NCBI GenBank assembly: GCA_927797885.1 | Contig: OV696605.1 | Coordinates: forward strand, 2,765,157 to 2,829,156 | Direction of reading: 5' to 3' | DNA length: 64,000 bases | Origin: Gloeomargaritales cyanobacterium VI4D9 | GTDB lineage: Bacteria; Cyanobacteriota; Cyanobacteriia; Gloeomargaritales; Gloeomargaritaceae | In this document: positions 42,702-50,901 of the stretch, one piece after another | Layout of the letters: every line of letters starts with the position of its first letter | Numbering within the stretch: position 1 is the stretch's first letter | Made by a program: the position numbers and the translations under genes | Notes under the pieces: generated by a model | The model's database searches: none | What the model was told of the DNA's origin: nothing | Seen by the model: the letters and a program-made list of their open reading frames with translations, nothing else

Positions 42702-43439
42702 TTACCGCCGCAGTACCCGTTGTAAAACAAGCTGGTAGGCTGATTCTACCCCACCCAGGTCATGGCGAAAGCGATCCTTATCCACCACCCGCCGCACCGG
42801 GTCCGATTCCCCCGCCAACCACAGCCGACAGGTATCGGGGCTGATCTCATCCGCCAGAATCACCTGTCCGTGGTCATTCCAGCCAAACTCCAGCTTGAAG
42901 TCTATCAGCAGGATACCGCATTCCGCAAAAAACCGACACAGATGCCCGTTAATCTGTTGCGCCATGTCCGTCAGGGTTTGCACCTGCTGTGGGGTTGCCA
43001 AATTCAACAAACGCAGGCGGTCGGGGGTAAGCAAGGGGTCGCCCAGGGCATCATTTTTGTAATAAAATTCCACCAGGGGGGGAGCGAGTTCCAGCCCCAG
43101 GGGTAAACCGGTTTCCCGACAAAGACTACCCGCCGCCCGGTTCCGCACCACGACTTCCAGGGCAAACATCTTCAGGGCGTGGACTTCCATCACGTTGGGA
43201 GCCGTTTGCTGGACAAAATGGGTGGCGATGCCCTGATGTTCTAAAAACTGAAACAAATGACTGCTAATGGTGCAGTTGATTTCCCCTTTGCCCCGAATTT
43301 CCCCCCGTTTTTGGGCATTAAAGGCGGTGGCATCATCTTTGAAAAATACCTGCCAAATTCCCGGTGTAGCGCTGGGGGTGAGAATTTTCGCTTTGCCTTC
43401 GTAGGGGGTGCCAGGGGCAATCGGGGAATTGGACATCAT
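42702..43439 (-). CDS. purC: Phosphoribosylaminoimidazole-succinocarboxamide synthase
   Basis: 245 residues from the ATG at 43439, which has AAAGGTGG nine bases upstream; the frame is open to 43508 but without such a site. Family motifs are YEGKAKIL (about 12-19), FFKDDATAFNAQK, EVVVRNRAAGS near 103 and LIDFKLEFGW near 185 followed by DEISPDTCRLW. It joins CAIR and aspartate in purine synthesis. It is the first gene of the envelope operon, a conserved cyanobacterial linkage with bamA. Confidence 0.96.
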   Translation of the reverse strand: MMSNSPIAPGTPYEGKAKILTPSATPGIWQVFFKDDATAFNAQKRGEIRGKGEINCTISSHLFQFLEHQGIATHFVQQTAPNVMEVHALKMFALEVVVRNRAAGSLCRETGLPLGLELAPPLVEFYYKNDALGDPLLTPDRLRLLNLATPQQVQTLTDMAQQINGHLCRFFAECGILLIDFKLEFGWNDHGQVILADEISPDTCRLWLAGESDPVRRVVDKDRFRHDLGGVESAYQLVLQRVLRR

Positions 43440-43472
43440 TTTAACCACCTTTCTCAAAGATACTTCTAAAAA

Positions 43473-43525
43473 TAGGTCGCAGGGGCGTAGCCCTCGCCAA
43501 AGAAGCACCTACGGTGTATAGTTCT
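43473..43525. repeat. Fragment of a reversed family A element
   Basis: Contains AGGTCGCAGGGGCGTAGCCC and AAGAAGCACCTACGGTGTAT, the complement of the A centre and inner segment; neither terminal repeat remains. Confidence 0.55.
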
Positions 43526-43658
43526 CAATAATATAGTCATTCCGGTGAAATAACTTTCCATTGGCGCAAATCAATAGCGGTACCCTTCAATCATTATGGC
43601 TCTGGCATACTCCCATGGCAATTGTATCTGAATTGTGAACAAAAAAATCATACTTACA

Positions 43659-43780
43659 GGGCACCTCTATTAATTTATGGCTATTGAGAACGACTCCCTG
43701 GGTTATTGATAATTGCTAACGAAAGAATGGGGCTTCCGAGCCTGCTGTGTAAGTACAAAAATCAATAAATAGAGGTTCCC
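43659..43780. repeat. Family B element (intact)
   Basis: Ends GGGCACCTCTATTAATTTA and CAATAAATAGAGGTTCCC. Confidence 0.8.
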
Positions 43781-43823
43781 TAAATTTTATGGTTAGGATT
43801 TTATATTTTTATGATTTATATTT

Positions 43824-43853
43824 GGACACCTCTATTAATTCATGGCTATTGAA
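43824..43853. repeat. Left end of a family B element
   Basis: GGACACCTCTATTAATTCAT and the next ten bases, then unrelated sequence. Confidence 0.6.
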
Positions 43854-43904
43854 ATCGAAAGATTGAAACACTAATCCCGCGGGAAGTCTGCTAGAACCTG
43901 ATTT

Positions 43905-43943
43905 CTGTGAGTATCTGTTGCGTAATCATTTAGGATTGCTATA
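43905..43943. repeat. Right end of a family A element
   Basis: Ends CATTTAGGATTGCTATA. Confidence 0.55.
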
Positions 43944-44066
43944 GGGCAGGACGGTTTCCTAAACCCTTTGACTTTTCTAGCATAAATTTCTACTCACAAT
44001 TCAGGTGCGATCACCCTATTAGCCCCAGCAAGGTCAATCTCCCTGGTTCCATGCGGGTCAGATTTA

Positions 44067-44090
44067 ATCCCGACTAAATGAGTCGGATAT
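44067..44090. promoter_or_regulatory. Palindromic operator-like site before thrC
   Basis: ATCCCGACT-AAATG-AGTCGGATAT: perfect inner arms CGACT/AGTCG extended to nine or ten bases with one mismatch. It ends four bases before the -35 box. The form (about 24 bp, AT-rich spacer) is like operators of Rrf2-type and other dimeric winged-helix regulators. Confidence 0.6.
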
Positions 44091-44093
44091 GAT

Positions 44094-44122
44094 TTGACGG
44101 GGTTGCGGGGCTTTGTTAGGAT
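44094..44122 (+). promoter_or_regulatory. Sigma-70-type promoter of thrC
   Basis: TTGACG at 44094-44099 and TAGGAT at 44117-44122, spaced by 17 bp, about 36 bp before the thrC ATG. Confidence 0.7.
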
Positions 44123-44158
44123 GGGCTCAATCTCTAAAGTTCCCCCGGAAGGAAGGCG

Positions 44159-45448
44159 ATGGTGGCTACCCCGACCCAGACCGCGACGTTCTCCCATTTG
44201 CAGTGCAAGGAATGTGGGGCGCAGTACCCCTTGCGGGCGATGCACGTCTGTGAATTGTGCTTTGGACCGCTGGAGGTGAAGTACGATATGGGGGCAATTC
44301 GCAGGCAGGTGACCCGGGAGAGCATTGAGCGGGGACCCCATTCCATCTGGCGGTATCGGGCGTTTTTACCCGTAGAAAGCGAGCAACCCATTGATTTGGG
44401 CACGGGCATGACTCCCCTAATTCGGGCGGAACGGTTGGGTCGCCGGTTGGGACTGCGGAATTTGTGGATCAAAAACGATGCGGTGAATATGCCCACCTTG
44501 AGCTTCAAAGACCGGGTGGTGTCGGTGGCGTTGACCCGGGCGAAGGAGTTGGGGTTTACCACCGTGGGGTGTGCCAGCACGGGAAATTTAGCCAATTCCA
44601 CGGCGGCGATTGCAGCCCATGCGGGGTTGGAATGTTGCGTGTTTATCCCGGCGGATTTGGAGGCGGGGAAAATCCTGGGGACGTTGATCTATCGTCCGAC
44701 GGTGATGGCGGTGAAAGGGAACTATGACCAGGTGAACCGCCTCTGTTCGGAGGTCGCCAACAGTCAGGGTTGGGGGTTTGTGAATATCAACCTGCGTCCC
44801 TACTATTCCGAGGGTTCCAAGACCCTGGGGTTTGAGGTGGCGGAGCAGTTGGGCTGGCGACTGCCGGATTGCATCGTGGCACCTTTGGCGAGCGGTTCCC
44901 TCTTCACAAAAATTTACAAAGGGTTTCAGGAATTGGTGCAGGTGGGGTTGGTGGCGGACAAGCCGGTGCAGTGTCACGGTGCCCAAGCCCAGGGGTGTGC
45001 GCCGATTGCCCAGGCGTTTGCGGCGGGGCGGGATTTTATTGCCCCGGTGAAGCCCCATACCATTGCCAAGTCCATTGCCATTGGCAACCCCGCCGATGGG
45101 GTGTATGCCCTGGATTTAGCCCGCCAAACCGGGGGGCACATTGCCGCCGTGAGCGACCCGGAAATTATCGCTGGCATTCAGCTTCTGGCGGAAACGGAAG
45201 GGATTTTCACGGAAACGGCGGGGGGAACCACGGTAGCGGTATTACAAAAACTTGCCGAGGCGGGTCACATTGACCCGGATGCCCTGACGGTGGTGTATAT
45301 CACGGGCAACGGTTTGAAAACCCAGGAGGCGGTGCAGGGGGCGATTGGCGAGCCGTTGACGATTGAGCCGCAGTTGAGCAGTTTTGCCCGGGCGTGGGAG
45401 CGTTCCCAAACCCTGGAGCGGTTGGAGTGGCAGGAAGTCTTGGTCTAG
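44159..45448 (+). CDS. thrC: Threonine synthase
   Basis: 429 residues; ATG preceded by GGAAGGAAGG. A zinc-ribbon-like N-terminus, CKECGAQYPL and CELCFGPLEV (about 16-40), precedes the fold-type II PLP domain with the Schiff-base lysine in LSFKDRVVS (about 116), GCASTGNLANSTA and LASGS near 245. It converts O-phosphohomoserine to threonine. This is the plant/cyanobacterial form with the N-terminal ribbon. The gene has its own promoter and a palindrome (44067-44090). It stands alone; the next gene is convergent. Confidence 0.95.
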   Translation: MVATPTQTATFSHLQCKECGAQYPLRAMHVCELCFGPLEVKYDMGAIRRQVTRESIERGPHSIWRYRAFLPVESEQPIDLGTGMTPLIRAERLGRRLGLRNLWIKNDAVNMPTLSFKDRVVSVALTRAKELGFTTVGCASTGNLANSTAAIAAHAGLECCVFIPADLEAGKILGTLIYRPTVMAVKGNYDQVNRLCSEVANSQGWGFVNINLRPYYSEGSKTLGFEVAEQLGWRLPDCIVAPLASGSLFTKIYKGFQELVQVGLVADKPVQCHGAQAQGCAPIAQAFAAGRDFIAPVKPHTIAKSIAIGNPADGVYALDLARQTGGHIAAVSDPEIIAGIQLLAETEGIFTETAGGTTVAVLQKLAEAGHIDPDALTVVYITGNGLKTQEAVQGAIGEPLTIEPQLSSFARAWERSQTLERLEWQEVLV

Positions 45449-45450
45449 GG

Positions 45451-45576
45451 TCAGGCGTTAACCCCACTGCGGGCGGGGTCAATCTCCATCATGAATGACA
45501 GGTATTGCGCCGGGGTCATGGTTTCCGGGGCAAAGTGGATTTCTCCAGAGTATTTCAGGTAACTTACAACGTATAG
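45451..45576 (-). other. Open stretch of 41 codons, possible gene vestige
   Basis: Reads LKYSGEIHFAPETM then TPAQYLSFMMEIDPARSG before its stop, which looks like real protein, but the only ATG is internal and an in-frame TAG closes the upstream end within the TldD-like gene. It may be the tail of a lost gene or a very short peptide. I recognise no family. Confidence 0.25.
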
Positions 45577-46898
45577 CTAAAATCCTGCACTAGCATCCCC
45601 GGCACCAACACACCGCCCAAGCTCCGATACTCATAGGTATCCGTAGCAGGAATTAATGTTTGGGTTTGGGTTAGCCCCATCAAGCCCTCACCCCAAAAGT
45701 GATAGAGACTTTCATCAAATCGGAGATTTTCAATCGGAGCCACCCATCGCCCCTGTTCCACCCAAAAACAGGCATAGCGGGTCATGCCCGTAATCCGCCC
45801 CGTTGCCTGGTCACTCCAGTTCAAATAATGCAAATTCGAGACATACAACCCTTGGTCAAGGGTGGCTAAAACCCCATCCTCAGCTAAGGTTCCCGGTCGC
45901 ACTTCCGGTGCCCGCAGGTACTCTCCCTGCACCGCCCCATTCGGGGTTAAACCGTATTCTTTCGCCGTGCGGGTGCTGATGAGGGTTTGCCGCAACTCCC
46001 CCGCATGAATAATGTCCAATTCCACCGGAGCCAAATCCCCTTGGTCGTTGAACCGGGGCGCGGGAATCGCCTGGAAATTTTCCCGTAAATGGAAACTGTC
46101 CGCCAACCGCCGTTCCCCCCGTCGGAGCGGTAAAAGGGCACTGGTACCCTGGCGCATGGCCGCCTCACTCACCCCCCCCCAGGACAACATCCCCACCAAT
46201 TCCGCTACCGCCGCTGGCGCAAAATAAGTCCGGTAACGGCCGGGGGGCAAAGATTTGGTGGGTTGGGCAAGGCACTGTAACTGAGCGCTCAACGCCTGAA
46301 TTTGGGCACGAAAAGCGGCTAAATCCCACGTCTGGTCAGCATAATAGCCCTTCACCGCCCGTTGCTGGGCATTAAATAGGGAATAGTCCAAATTAAACGA
46401 TGCAGTCTGGAACCAGTGGGACTGCCCCGCACTGTCCGCATAGGCACGCACCTGTACCCCCCCCGCATACAATCCAGTGAAATCCAGACCCCGCACCGCA
46501 CTGATAATGGCGGGAATCACCTCCGTTACCGGGGGAATCGCCCCCTGCTGATCAACCCGGCTACGTTGCGACCCCTCCGGCAGTACCCAAAAAGGGTCTG
46601 AGGGCAATTGGGGCACCTCCTGGCACAGTTCCGCCACCGCCTGATCCAGTTGCGCCTGATCGATAGCAACCGCCCCCATCAGGGGAAACCGCCGATAGCC
46701 ACTGCGTCCCTCGACCATCAGGGTCAACTGCATCTGGGCATCCTGGACTGTTCCACCTTGACGAATGGCTGCGCCGTTGAACCGTACGAAATCACTGGCC
46801 TCCGCCACCAACTCTGCCCGCCAGGCTGGGGATATATCCGCCAAAGCAGTCACACAGGTCTGCCAACTTTCAGCAATAGCGGCGATAAAATCAGCCAT
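45564..46898 (-). CDS. TldD/PmbA (TldE-like) family protein
   Basis: 444 residues. It has the modulator-of-gyrase fold pattern: an N-terminal alpha/beta region, VRGLDFTGLYAGG near 133 and the C-terminal ELDIIHAGELRQTLISTRTAKEYG near 285 with YVSNLHYLNWSD-type motif near 350. The zinc-binding HExxxH of the TldD protease subunit is not seen, so this is the non-catalytic TldE/PmbA-like type. TldD/E heterodimers degrade unfolded peptides and mature some ribosomal peptides. No TldD partner is in the window. It converges with thrC, leaving 115 bp. Confidence 0.82.
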   Translation of the reverse strand: MADFIAAIAESWQTCVTALADISPAWRAELVAEASDFVRFNGAAIRQGGTVQDAQMQLTLMVEGRSGYRRFPLMGAVAIDQAQLDQAVAELCQEVPQLPSDPFWVLPEGSQRSRVDQQGAIPPVTEVIPAIISAVRGLDFTGLYAGGVQVRAYADSAGQSHWFQTASFNLDYSLFNAQQRAVKGYYADQTWDLAAFRAQIQALSAQLQCLAQPTKSLPPGRYRTYFAPAAVAELVGMLSWGGVSEAAMRQGTSALLPLRRGERRLADSFHLRENFQAIPAPRFNDQGDLAPVELDIIHAGELRQTLISTRTAKEYGLTPNGAVQGEYLRAPEVRPGTLAEDGVLATLDQGLYVSNLHYLNWSDQATGRITGMTRYACFWVEQGRWVAPIENLRFDESLYHFWGEGLMGLTQTQTLIPATDTYEYRSLGGVLVPGMLVQDFSYTL

Positions 46899-47328
46899 AA
46901 AGGTTCCCTCAAATCCTGTTTATTATGGCATTTCAGGAATTGCATCGGGATGACCTGATGGCTGGGTCGTGATGGGGTATGTGGTAATCACATTTGAATT
47001 GTGAGTAAAATTTTATACTTAGAATCTTGTACATGGAAAATTAAGGGTTCCAGGGCACCGCCCCGTTCTGATTCTGATAGCTTTGTTCCGATCATCGTTT
47101 GACATGGCTACGGGAGCCACTCGGGGTGAAGCGTAGTGTTGGACATAGCTCAAATGCCTATGAAATAAAGTTTCCCAGGAATCAACTCCCACCCTATCCA
47201 GAAAATTACCGAGCCTACGGGCTGTAATTGCACCGACTCCATTGGCAGCTCATGATCTTATTTGTAAAAAGAACAAGAATGTACTTTAGGGTCAAGTCCT
47301 GCTACGCTTCTAAGATAGGTTTATTTTC
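46899..47328. other. Divergent intergenic region with repeat F2
   Basis: F2 (46985-47172) occupies its centre. The last 100 bp before the HMA-like gene contain no obvious promoter by eye. Confidence 0.5.
46985..47172. repeat. Dispersed repeat, family F (copy 2)
   Basis: Left AATCACATTTGAATTGTGAG, centre CAGGGCACCGCCCCG, right ATGAAATAAAGTT; longer than copy 1 by an internal segment. Confidence 0.55.
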
Positions 47329-48174
47329 ATGTCCCTGATGGCTCGTCCGTTATTCCAGCCAAAGATTATTCATGGTATCCCTGGTCGCTTGCGGGTGCGC
47401 GTACCCAGTTTGCAGACCAGTCCTGATTTGAAAGCCACGTTAGAAGCCCAGATGAAGGCGACACCGGCGGTGGAAACCGTCCGTATCAGTCATGCTACCG
47501 ATTCGATCATTATCAATTATCGTCCCCAGGCAGAAGGGATGACTCAGACACAAATTTATCAACTGATTACCCAAATTACCCAGGAGTTTTTTGCGCCTAA
47601 CGTTAATCATCAAGACCGAGAGGAAATGGCTGTTTCTGAAACGAATGGCACCTATCAAGAACGAACGGTTGCCCTCGCAGAAGTGGCAAATCCAGGCACC
47701 GATAGCACAACCATTACTCAACCGGAATCCCTGATCCCCGACCCAGAACCAGCAGTAATTGCTACGGAATCAACCGATGTGACATTAGCAGAAGTTACTA
47801 ATGATATTGCTTCTACATCAACCACCGAAATTACTGCACAATCCCTGATCACCGACCCAGAGCCAGCAGTAATTGCTACGGAATTAACTGATGTGAAATT
47901 AGCAGAAGTAACGAATGATATTTCCTCTACATCAACCACCGAAATTACCGCACAATCCCTGATCCCCGACCCAGAACCGGTAGTAATTGCTACGGAATTA
48001 ACCGAATCAACCGATGTGACATTAGCAGAAGTTATTAATGATATTGCTTCTACAACGGCTCCTGAAATCACCCCAGAACGGGTAAATACTCCACCGCCAG
48101 CCAAAACATCCCGCCGTAGCAGTTCCCGCAAGCCCCGCACTCGCAAAAAACCTGAACCGCCCGCCAATGGTTAA
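47329..48174 (+). CDS. HMA-like (CoBaHMA-type) domain protein with internal repeats
   Basis: 281 residues. Residues 10-70 form an HMA-like beta-alpha-beta unit: IIHGIPGRLRVRVPSL (basic first strand), a helix LKATLEAQMKATPAV and the strand pair VRISHA/SIIINYRP. The metal-binding CxxC of classical HMA domains is absent and basic residues occupy the first strand, as in the CoBaHMA branch proposed to bind anionic lipids or substrates and found at the N-terminus of some calcyanins. Residues 134-250 hold three 38-residue acidic repeats (SLIPDPEPAVIATE...ITAQ). The last 25 residues are strongly basic (SRRSSSRKPRTRKK). No membrane helix. Function unknown; its 3' end shares four bases with ftrV. Confidence 0.75.
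   Translation: MSLMARPLFQPKIIHGIPGRLRVRVPSLQTSPDLKATLEAQMKATPAVETVRISHATDSIIINYRPQAEGMTQTQIYQLITQITQEFFAPNVNHQDREEMAVSETNGTYQERTVALAEVANPGTDSTTITQPESLIPDPEPAVIATESTDVTLAEVTNDIASTSTTEITAQSLITDPEPAVIATELTDVKLAEVTNDISSTSTTEITAQSLIPDPEPVVIATELTESTDVTLAEVINDIASTTAPEITPERVNTPPPAKTSRRSSSRKPRTRKKPEPPANG
47728..48078 (+). repeat. Three tandem 114-bp coding repeats
   Basis: Each encodes 38 residues starting SLI(P/T)DPEP and ending EIT(A/P). The third has a four-residue insert (TEST) and a diverged end. Confidence 0.8.
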
Positions 48175-48413
48175 TCTACAGGTTCTAACTCCTCTGCTTC
48201 TAAATGCGCCTTAAATTTAGCATCAAATTTCACCACTACTGGTAAGTTAGCCGTCAGGGGGCGACCCTGCCAAGTCTCAATCACTTCCACCACTTCCCCC
48301 ACCTGACCTGTGAGGTCGTAGGGTTTGCCCTTGTGCTGAGGATGGTGGTACACGATAACATTGGTCTTTACCCGTACTTTTTGCCCAACGGTAAAGGTTA
48401 GTTCCTGACTCAT
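48171..48413 (-). CDS. ftrV: Ferredoxin-thioredoxin reductase, variable chain
   Basis: 80 residues from the ATG at 48413; the longer frame from 48602 overlaps the kinase gene and is rejected. The SH3-like barrel has the family pattern VGQKVRVKTNVIVYHHP (about 8-24), DLTGQVGEVVEV, WQGRPLTANLPVVVKF and the tail FKAHLEAEELEPV. It forms a heterodimer with the [4Fe-4S] catalytic chain (ftrC, not here) that passes electrons from ferredoxin to thioredoxin in the light. It lies 49 bp after the Ser/Thr kinase gene on the same strand. Confidence 0.94.
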   Translation of the reverse strand: MSQELTFTVGQKVRVKTNVIVYHHPQHKGKPYDLTGQVGEVVEVIETWQGRPLTANLPVVVKFDAKFKAHLEAEELEPVD

Positions 48414-48462
48414 GATGGATACAATAACTGCTATTTCGATCCTGACACGAAATGGTACCGAA

Positions 48463-49968
48463 TCAACGCCCTGGCAACGGGGGTTCAATCGTATTATCAG
48501 GGACCCGGGCAGGTTCTTCCAATTCTTCTGGCGTGGGAGTAGGGGAGGGTTCCACCCGGCTGACCTGTAAGGACAAACCATACCGCCCCGGCTGTCCACC
48601 AATTACCAAACGATAGGGGGCATCCTCCCGCCGCAGGATTTTAGAACCCCGTTGCGCCGCCGATTCCAACAGGTTGTTATAGGGGTCAAATAATACGGCA
48701 ACGACATTGGGAGTTTCCACCCGCCAGGAGAGCTTGATCTCGGTGAGGTTGCTTAAAATCCGGTAGATATGCCGTTGTTCCCCCCGGATGATATTTTCCG
48801 TACGCCAAGACCCTTGTGTGAACAGTTCATCCGGCACATCGTATTCTTTGTCCCCCACCGGGACAGACGATTCCCTATCCGCTTGCGTATCCGGTGCCGA
48901 TGTGGGCATCGGTCGGACTTGGCTCACCCGTTGATTCAGCACTGATTGCAGGGGAATGGATAAAATCCCCATGATCACCAGGGCAATCACGGTGATAATG
49001 CCGTACTTCCACACCACCCCATCCACGCCGCCACTGGAAACCAGGGTAGTAGTTGGGGCACGGCGGACTTGGGTTTTGGGGGTTGCCGCCACTTTGCTGG
49101 TACTTGCAGTTGCACTCGGTGTCCCCACCGCAGTCGTGCCAATTAAGCTAAAACTCCGCAGGGCGGCTAGGGCTTCCCCCGCATTGGCATAGCGGCGACT
49201 GTACTGATACCGTACCATCCGGTCTAACACGGTGCCCAGGGCGTGACTGACGGTAATTCCCTGCCGCCAGACCAGTTCCCCGGTTTGGGGGTCGCTTTCC
49301 AGTTGGTCGGGTTCTTTACCCGTCAGGGCACAAATGGCGACAATTCCCAGGCTGTAAATATCGCTGGCAAACTGGGGTTTTCCCTGCGCCTGTTCCGCCG
49401 GGGCATAGCCCACCGTGCCAATCGCTACCGTTGCCCCGGTACGTTGCTGGGCGGCTACCTTGGGGTCTTGGATTTCTTTGACCGCCCCAAAATCAATCAA
49501 GACCAATTTGCCGTCACTTTTGCGCCGAATCAGATTATCCGGTTTAATATCCCGGTGAATCACCCCGTTTTGGTGGACAAAATCCAAGGTGCTTAGCACA
49601 TCCGCCAACATCCGCACCACCTTATCCTGGGGCCAGGGGACACCCCGCTTGATTTCTTGGCTGAGGGGATGGCCTTCGATAAATTCCTGGGCGAGGTAAA
49701 ATTGCCCATTTTCCTCAAAATAGGCGAGCAGGGCGGGAATCTGGTCGTGTTTCCCCAGTTTTTCTAGAATTTCTGCTTCGCTCGTGAACAGGCGACGGGC
49801 GGTGGTGAGGACAAATTCATCGTTACTATCGGGTTTCAGGTGCTTCACAACGCAGAGAGGTTGCCCCGGTCGCTGGGTGTCCTGCGCCAAATAGGTCTTG
49901 CCAAAACCACCGGCTCCCAGGGTTTTGACCACCAAATAACGCCCCGCCAATTTGTTGCCCGCTTTCAT
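48463..49968 (-). CDS. Ser/Thr protein kinase with membrane anchor
   Basis: 501 residues. The kinase domain (about 10-270) has the Gly loop LGAGGFGKTYLA, a lysine in VVKHLK, HRDIKPDN (about 140-147), the DFG of LIDFGAVKE and APE in GYAPAEQAQG. A Thr/Ser-rich linker, a single membrane helix (about 325-345) and an extracytoplasmic domain of about 100 residues follow, ending in a Pro/Glu-rich tail. This is the PknB/Spk-type layout in which an outside domain senses a signal. The FHA domains of the exporter at 2717 are possible readers of such phosphorylation (inference). Divergent from aroE with 39 bp between starts. Confidence 0.93.
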   Translation of the reverse strand: MKAGNKLAGRYLVVKTLGAGGFGKTYLAQDTQRPGQPLCVVKHLKPDSNDEFVLTTARRLFTSEAEILEKLGKHDQIPALLAYFEENGQFYLAQEFIEGHPLSQEIKRGVPWPQDKVVRMLADVLSTLDFVHQNGVIHRDIKPDNLIRRKSDGKLVLIDFGAVKEIQDPKVAAQQRTGATVAIGTVGYAPAEQAQGKPQFASDIYSLGIVAICALTGKEPDQLESDPQTGELVWRQGITVSHALGTVLDRMVRYQYSRRYANAGEALAALRSFSLIGTTAVGTPSATASTSKVAATPKTQVRRAPTTTLVSSGGVDGVVWKYGIITVIALVIMGILSIPLQSVLNQRVSQVRPMPTSAPDTQADRESSVPVGDKEYDVPDELFTQGSWRTENIIRGEQRHIYRILSNLTEIKLSWRVETPNVVAVLFDPYNNLLESAAQRGSKILRREDAPYRLVIGGQPGRYGLSLQVSRVEPSPTPTPEELEEPARVPDNTIEPPLPGR

Positions 49969-50007
49969 GTCCCTGCCCCCGTTGCTGGGTCACGGTTACC
50001 TATTATT

Positions 50008-50901
50008 ATGACCCATAGTTCCCGACTTCCCTGCGAAAATGATCATCTGGCATTCCCCCCCCATTCCCTGCTTGCGCCCGTGATCACTGGCCACACCCGT
50101 TTACTGGCGGTTTTGGGCGACCCAGTGCGCCATTCCCTCTCCCCGGTACTGCACAATGCGGCCTTGGCGACGGCGGGTCTGGATGCCTGCTATGTGGCTT
50201 TGCCCGTGCCGGGAACCGAGTTGGGAGCCATTCTGGCGGCTCTGTGGCAGATGGAATTTCTCGGCTTGAATATCACCATTCCCCACAAACAAACGGTGAT
50301 GGCGCATTTAACCGGGATCACCCCGGAAGCTATCACCATTGGTGCGGTGAATACATTGTACCGAGGGGAATCCGGTTGGTGTGGTGCCAATACGGATGGG
50401 CTGGGGTTTATGGAACCCCTGCGGCAGTGGCGGGGCACCCGGGCGGTGGTGTTGGGGTATGGGGGGGCGGCACGGGCGGTGGTGTGGGGCTTAGGGCGGT
50501 TGGGTTGCCGGGAAATTCACATCGTGACCCGCCGTTCACAAAAATTAACGGTTGAGGCTCCTGCGGTGCAGTTCCATGCCTGGTCGGAGGTGGAGCAGTA
50601 TTTACCCCAATGCGAATTACTGGTGAATACCACGCCGGTGGGGATGGCTCCCGACGTGACCGCCAGTCCGTTAACGGCGGAGCAATTACAGTTATTACCC
50701 TCTGGAGCGTGGGTGTATGATTTGATCTACACGCCCCGACCGACCAAGTTATTACAAATGGCGGCGGCTTGGGGTTATGCGACCCAGGATGGGCTGGCGA
50801 TGTTGGTGGCACAGGGGGCGGCGGCTTGGTCCTACTGGTTCCAACGTTCCGCTCCCGTGGAGGTGATGACCCGGAGTTTGGAAGCCTACTGGCAGGGTTA
50901 G
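50008..50901 (+). CDS. aroE: Shikimate dehydrogenase
   Basis: 297 residues from the ATG at 50008; the frame is open to 49840 but that part overlaps the divergent kinase gene. Shikimate-binding motifs are SLSPVLHN (about 42-49) and NITIPHK (about 91-97, catalytic lysine), with NTDG near 130. The NADP-binding loop is GYGGAARAV near 150 and NTTPVGM lies near 210. It reduces 3-dehydroshikimate in aromatic amino acid synthesis. The stop shares four bases with the convergent M16 gene. Confidence 0.95.
   Translation: MTHSSRLPCENDHLAFPPHSLLAPVITGHTRLLAVLGDPVRHSLSPVLHNAALATAGLDACYVALPVPGTELGAILAALWQMEFLGLNITIPHKQTVMAHLTGITPEAITIGAVNTLYRGESGWCGANTDGLGFMEPLRQWRGTRAVVLGYGGAARAVVWGLGRLGCREIHIVTRRSQKLTVEAPAVQFHAWSEVEQYLPQCELLVNTTPVGMAPDVTASPLTAEQLQLLPSGAWVYDLIYTPRPTKLLQMAAAWGYATQDGLAMLVAQGAAAWSYWFQRSAPVEVMTRSLEAYWQG

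Larger units (their letters stand above)
43440..44066. other. Intergenic region with repeats upstream of purC and thrC
   Basis: A reversed A fragment (43473-43525), an F-like fragment (near 43627), B (43659-43780), a B left end (43824-43853) and an A right end (43905-43943). The thrC operator and promoter start at 44067. Confidence 0.55.

Noticed and set aside
43846-43875. GAAAGATTGAAAC motif, similar to cyanobacterial CRISPR repeat ends
   Set aside because: Single occurrence with no spacing pattern or second repeat; it sits at the broken edge of a B element.
47329-48174. Calcyanin gene
   Set aside because: The HMA-like start fits CoBaHMA, but the C-terminal glycine-zipper repeats that define calcyanin are absent.
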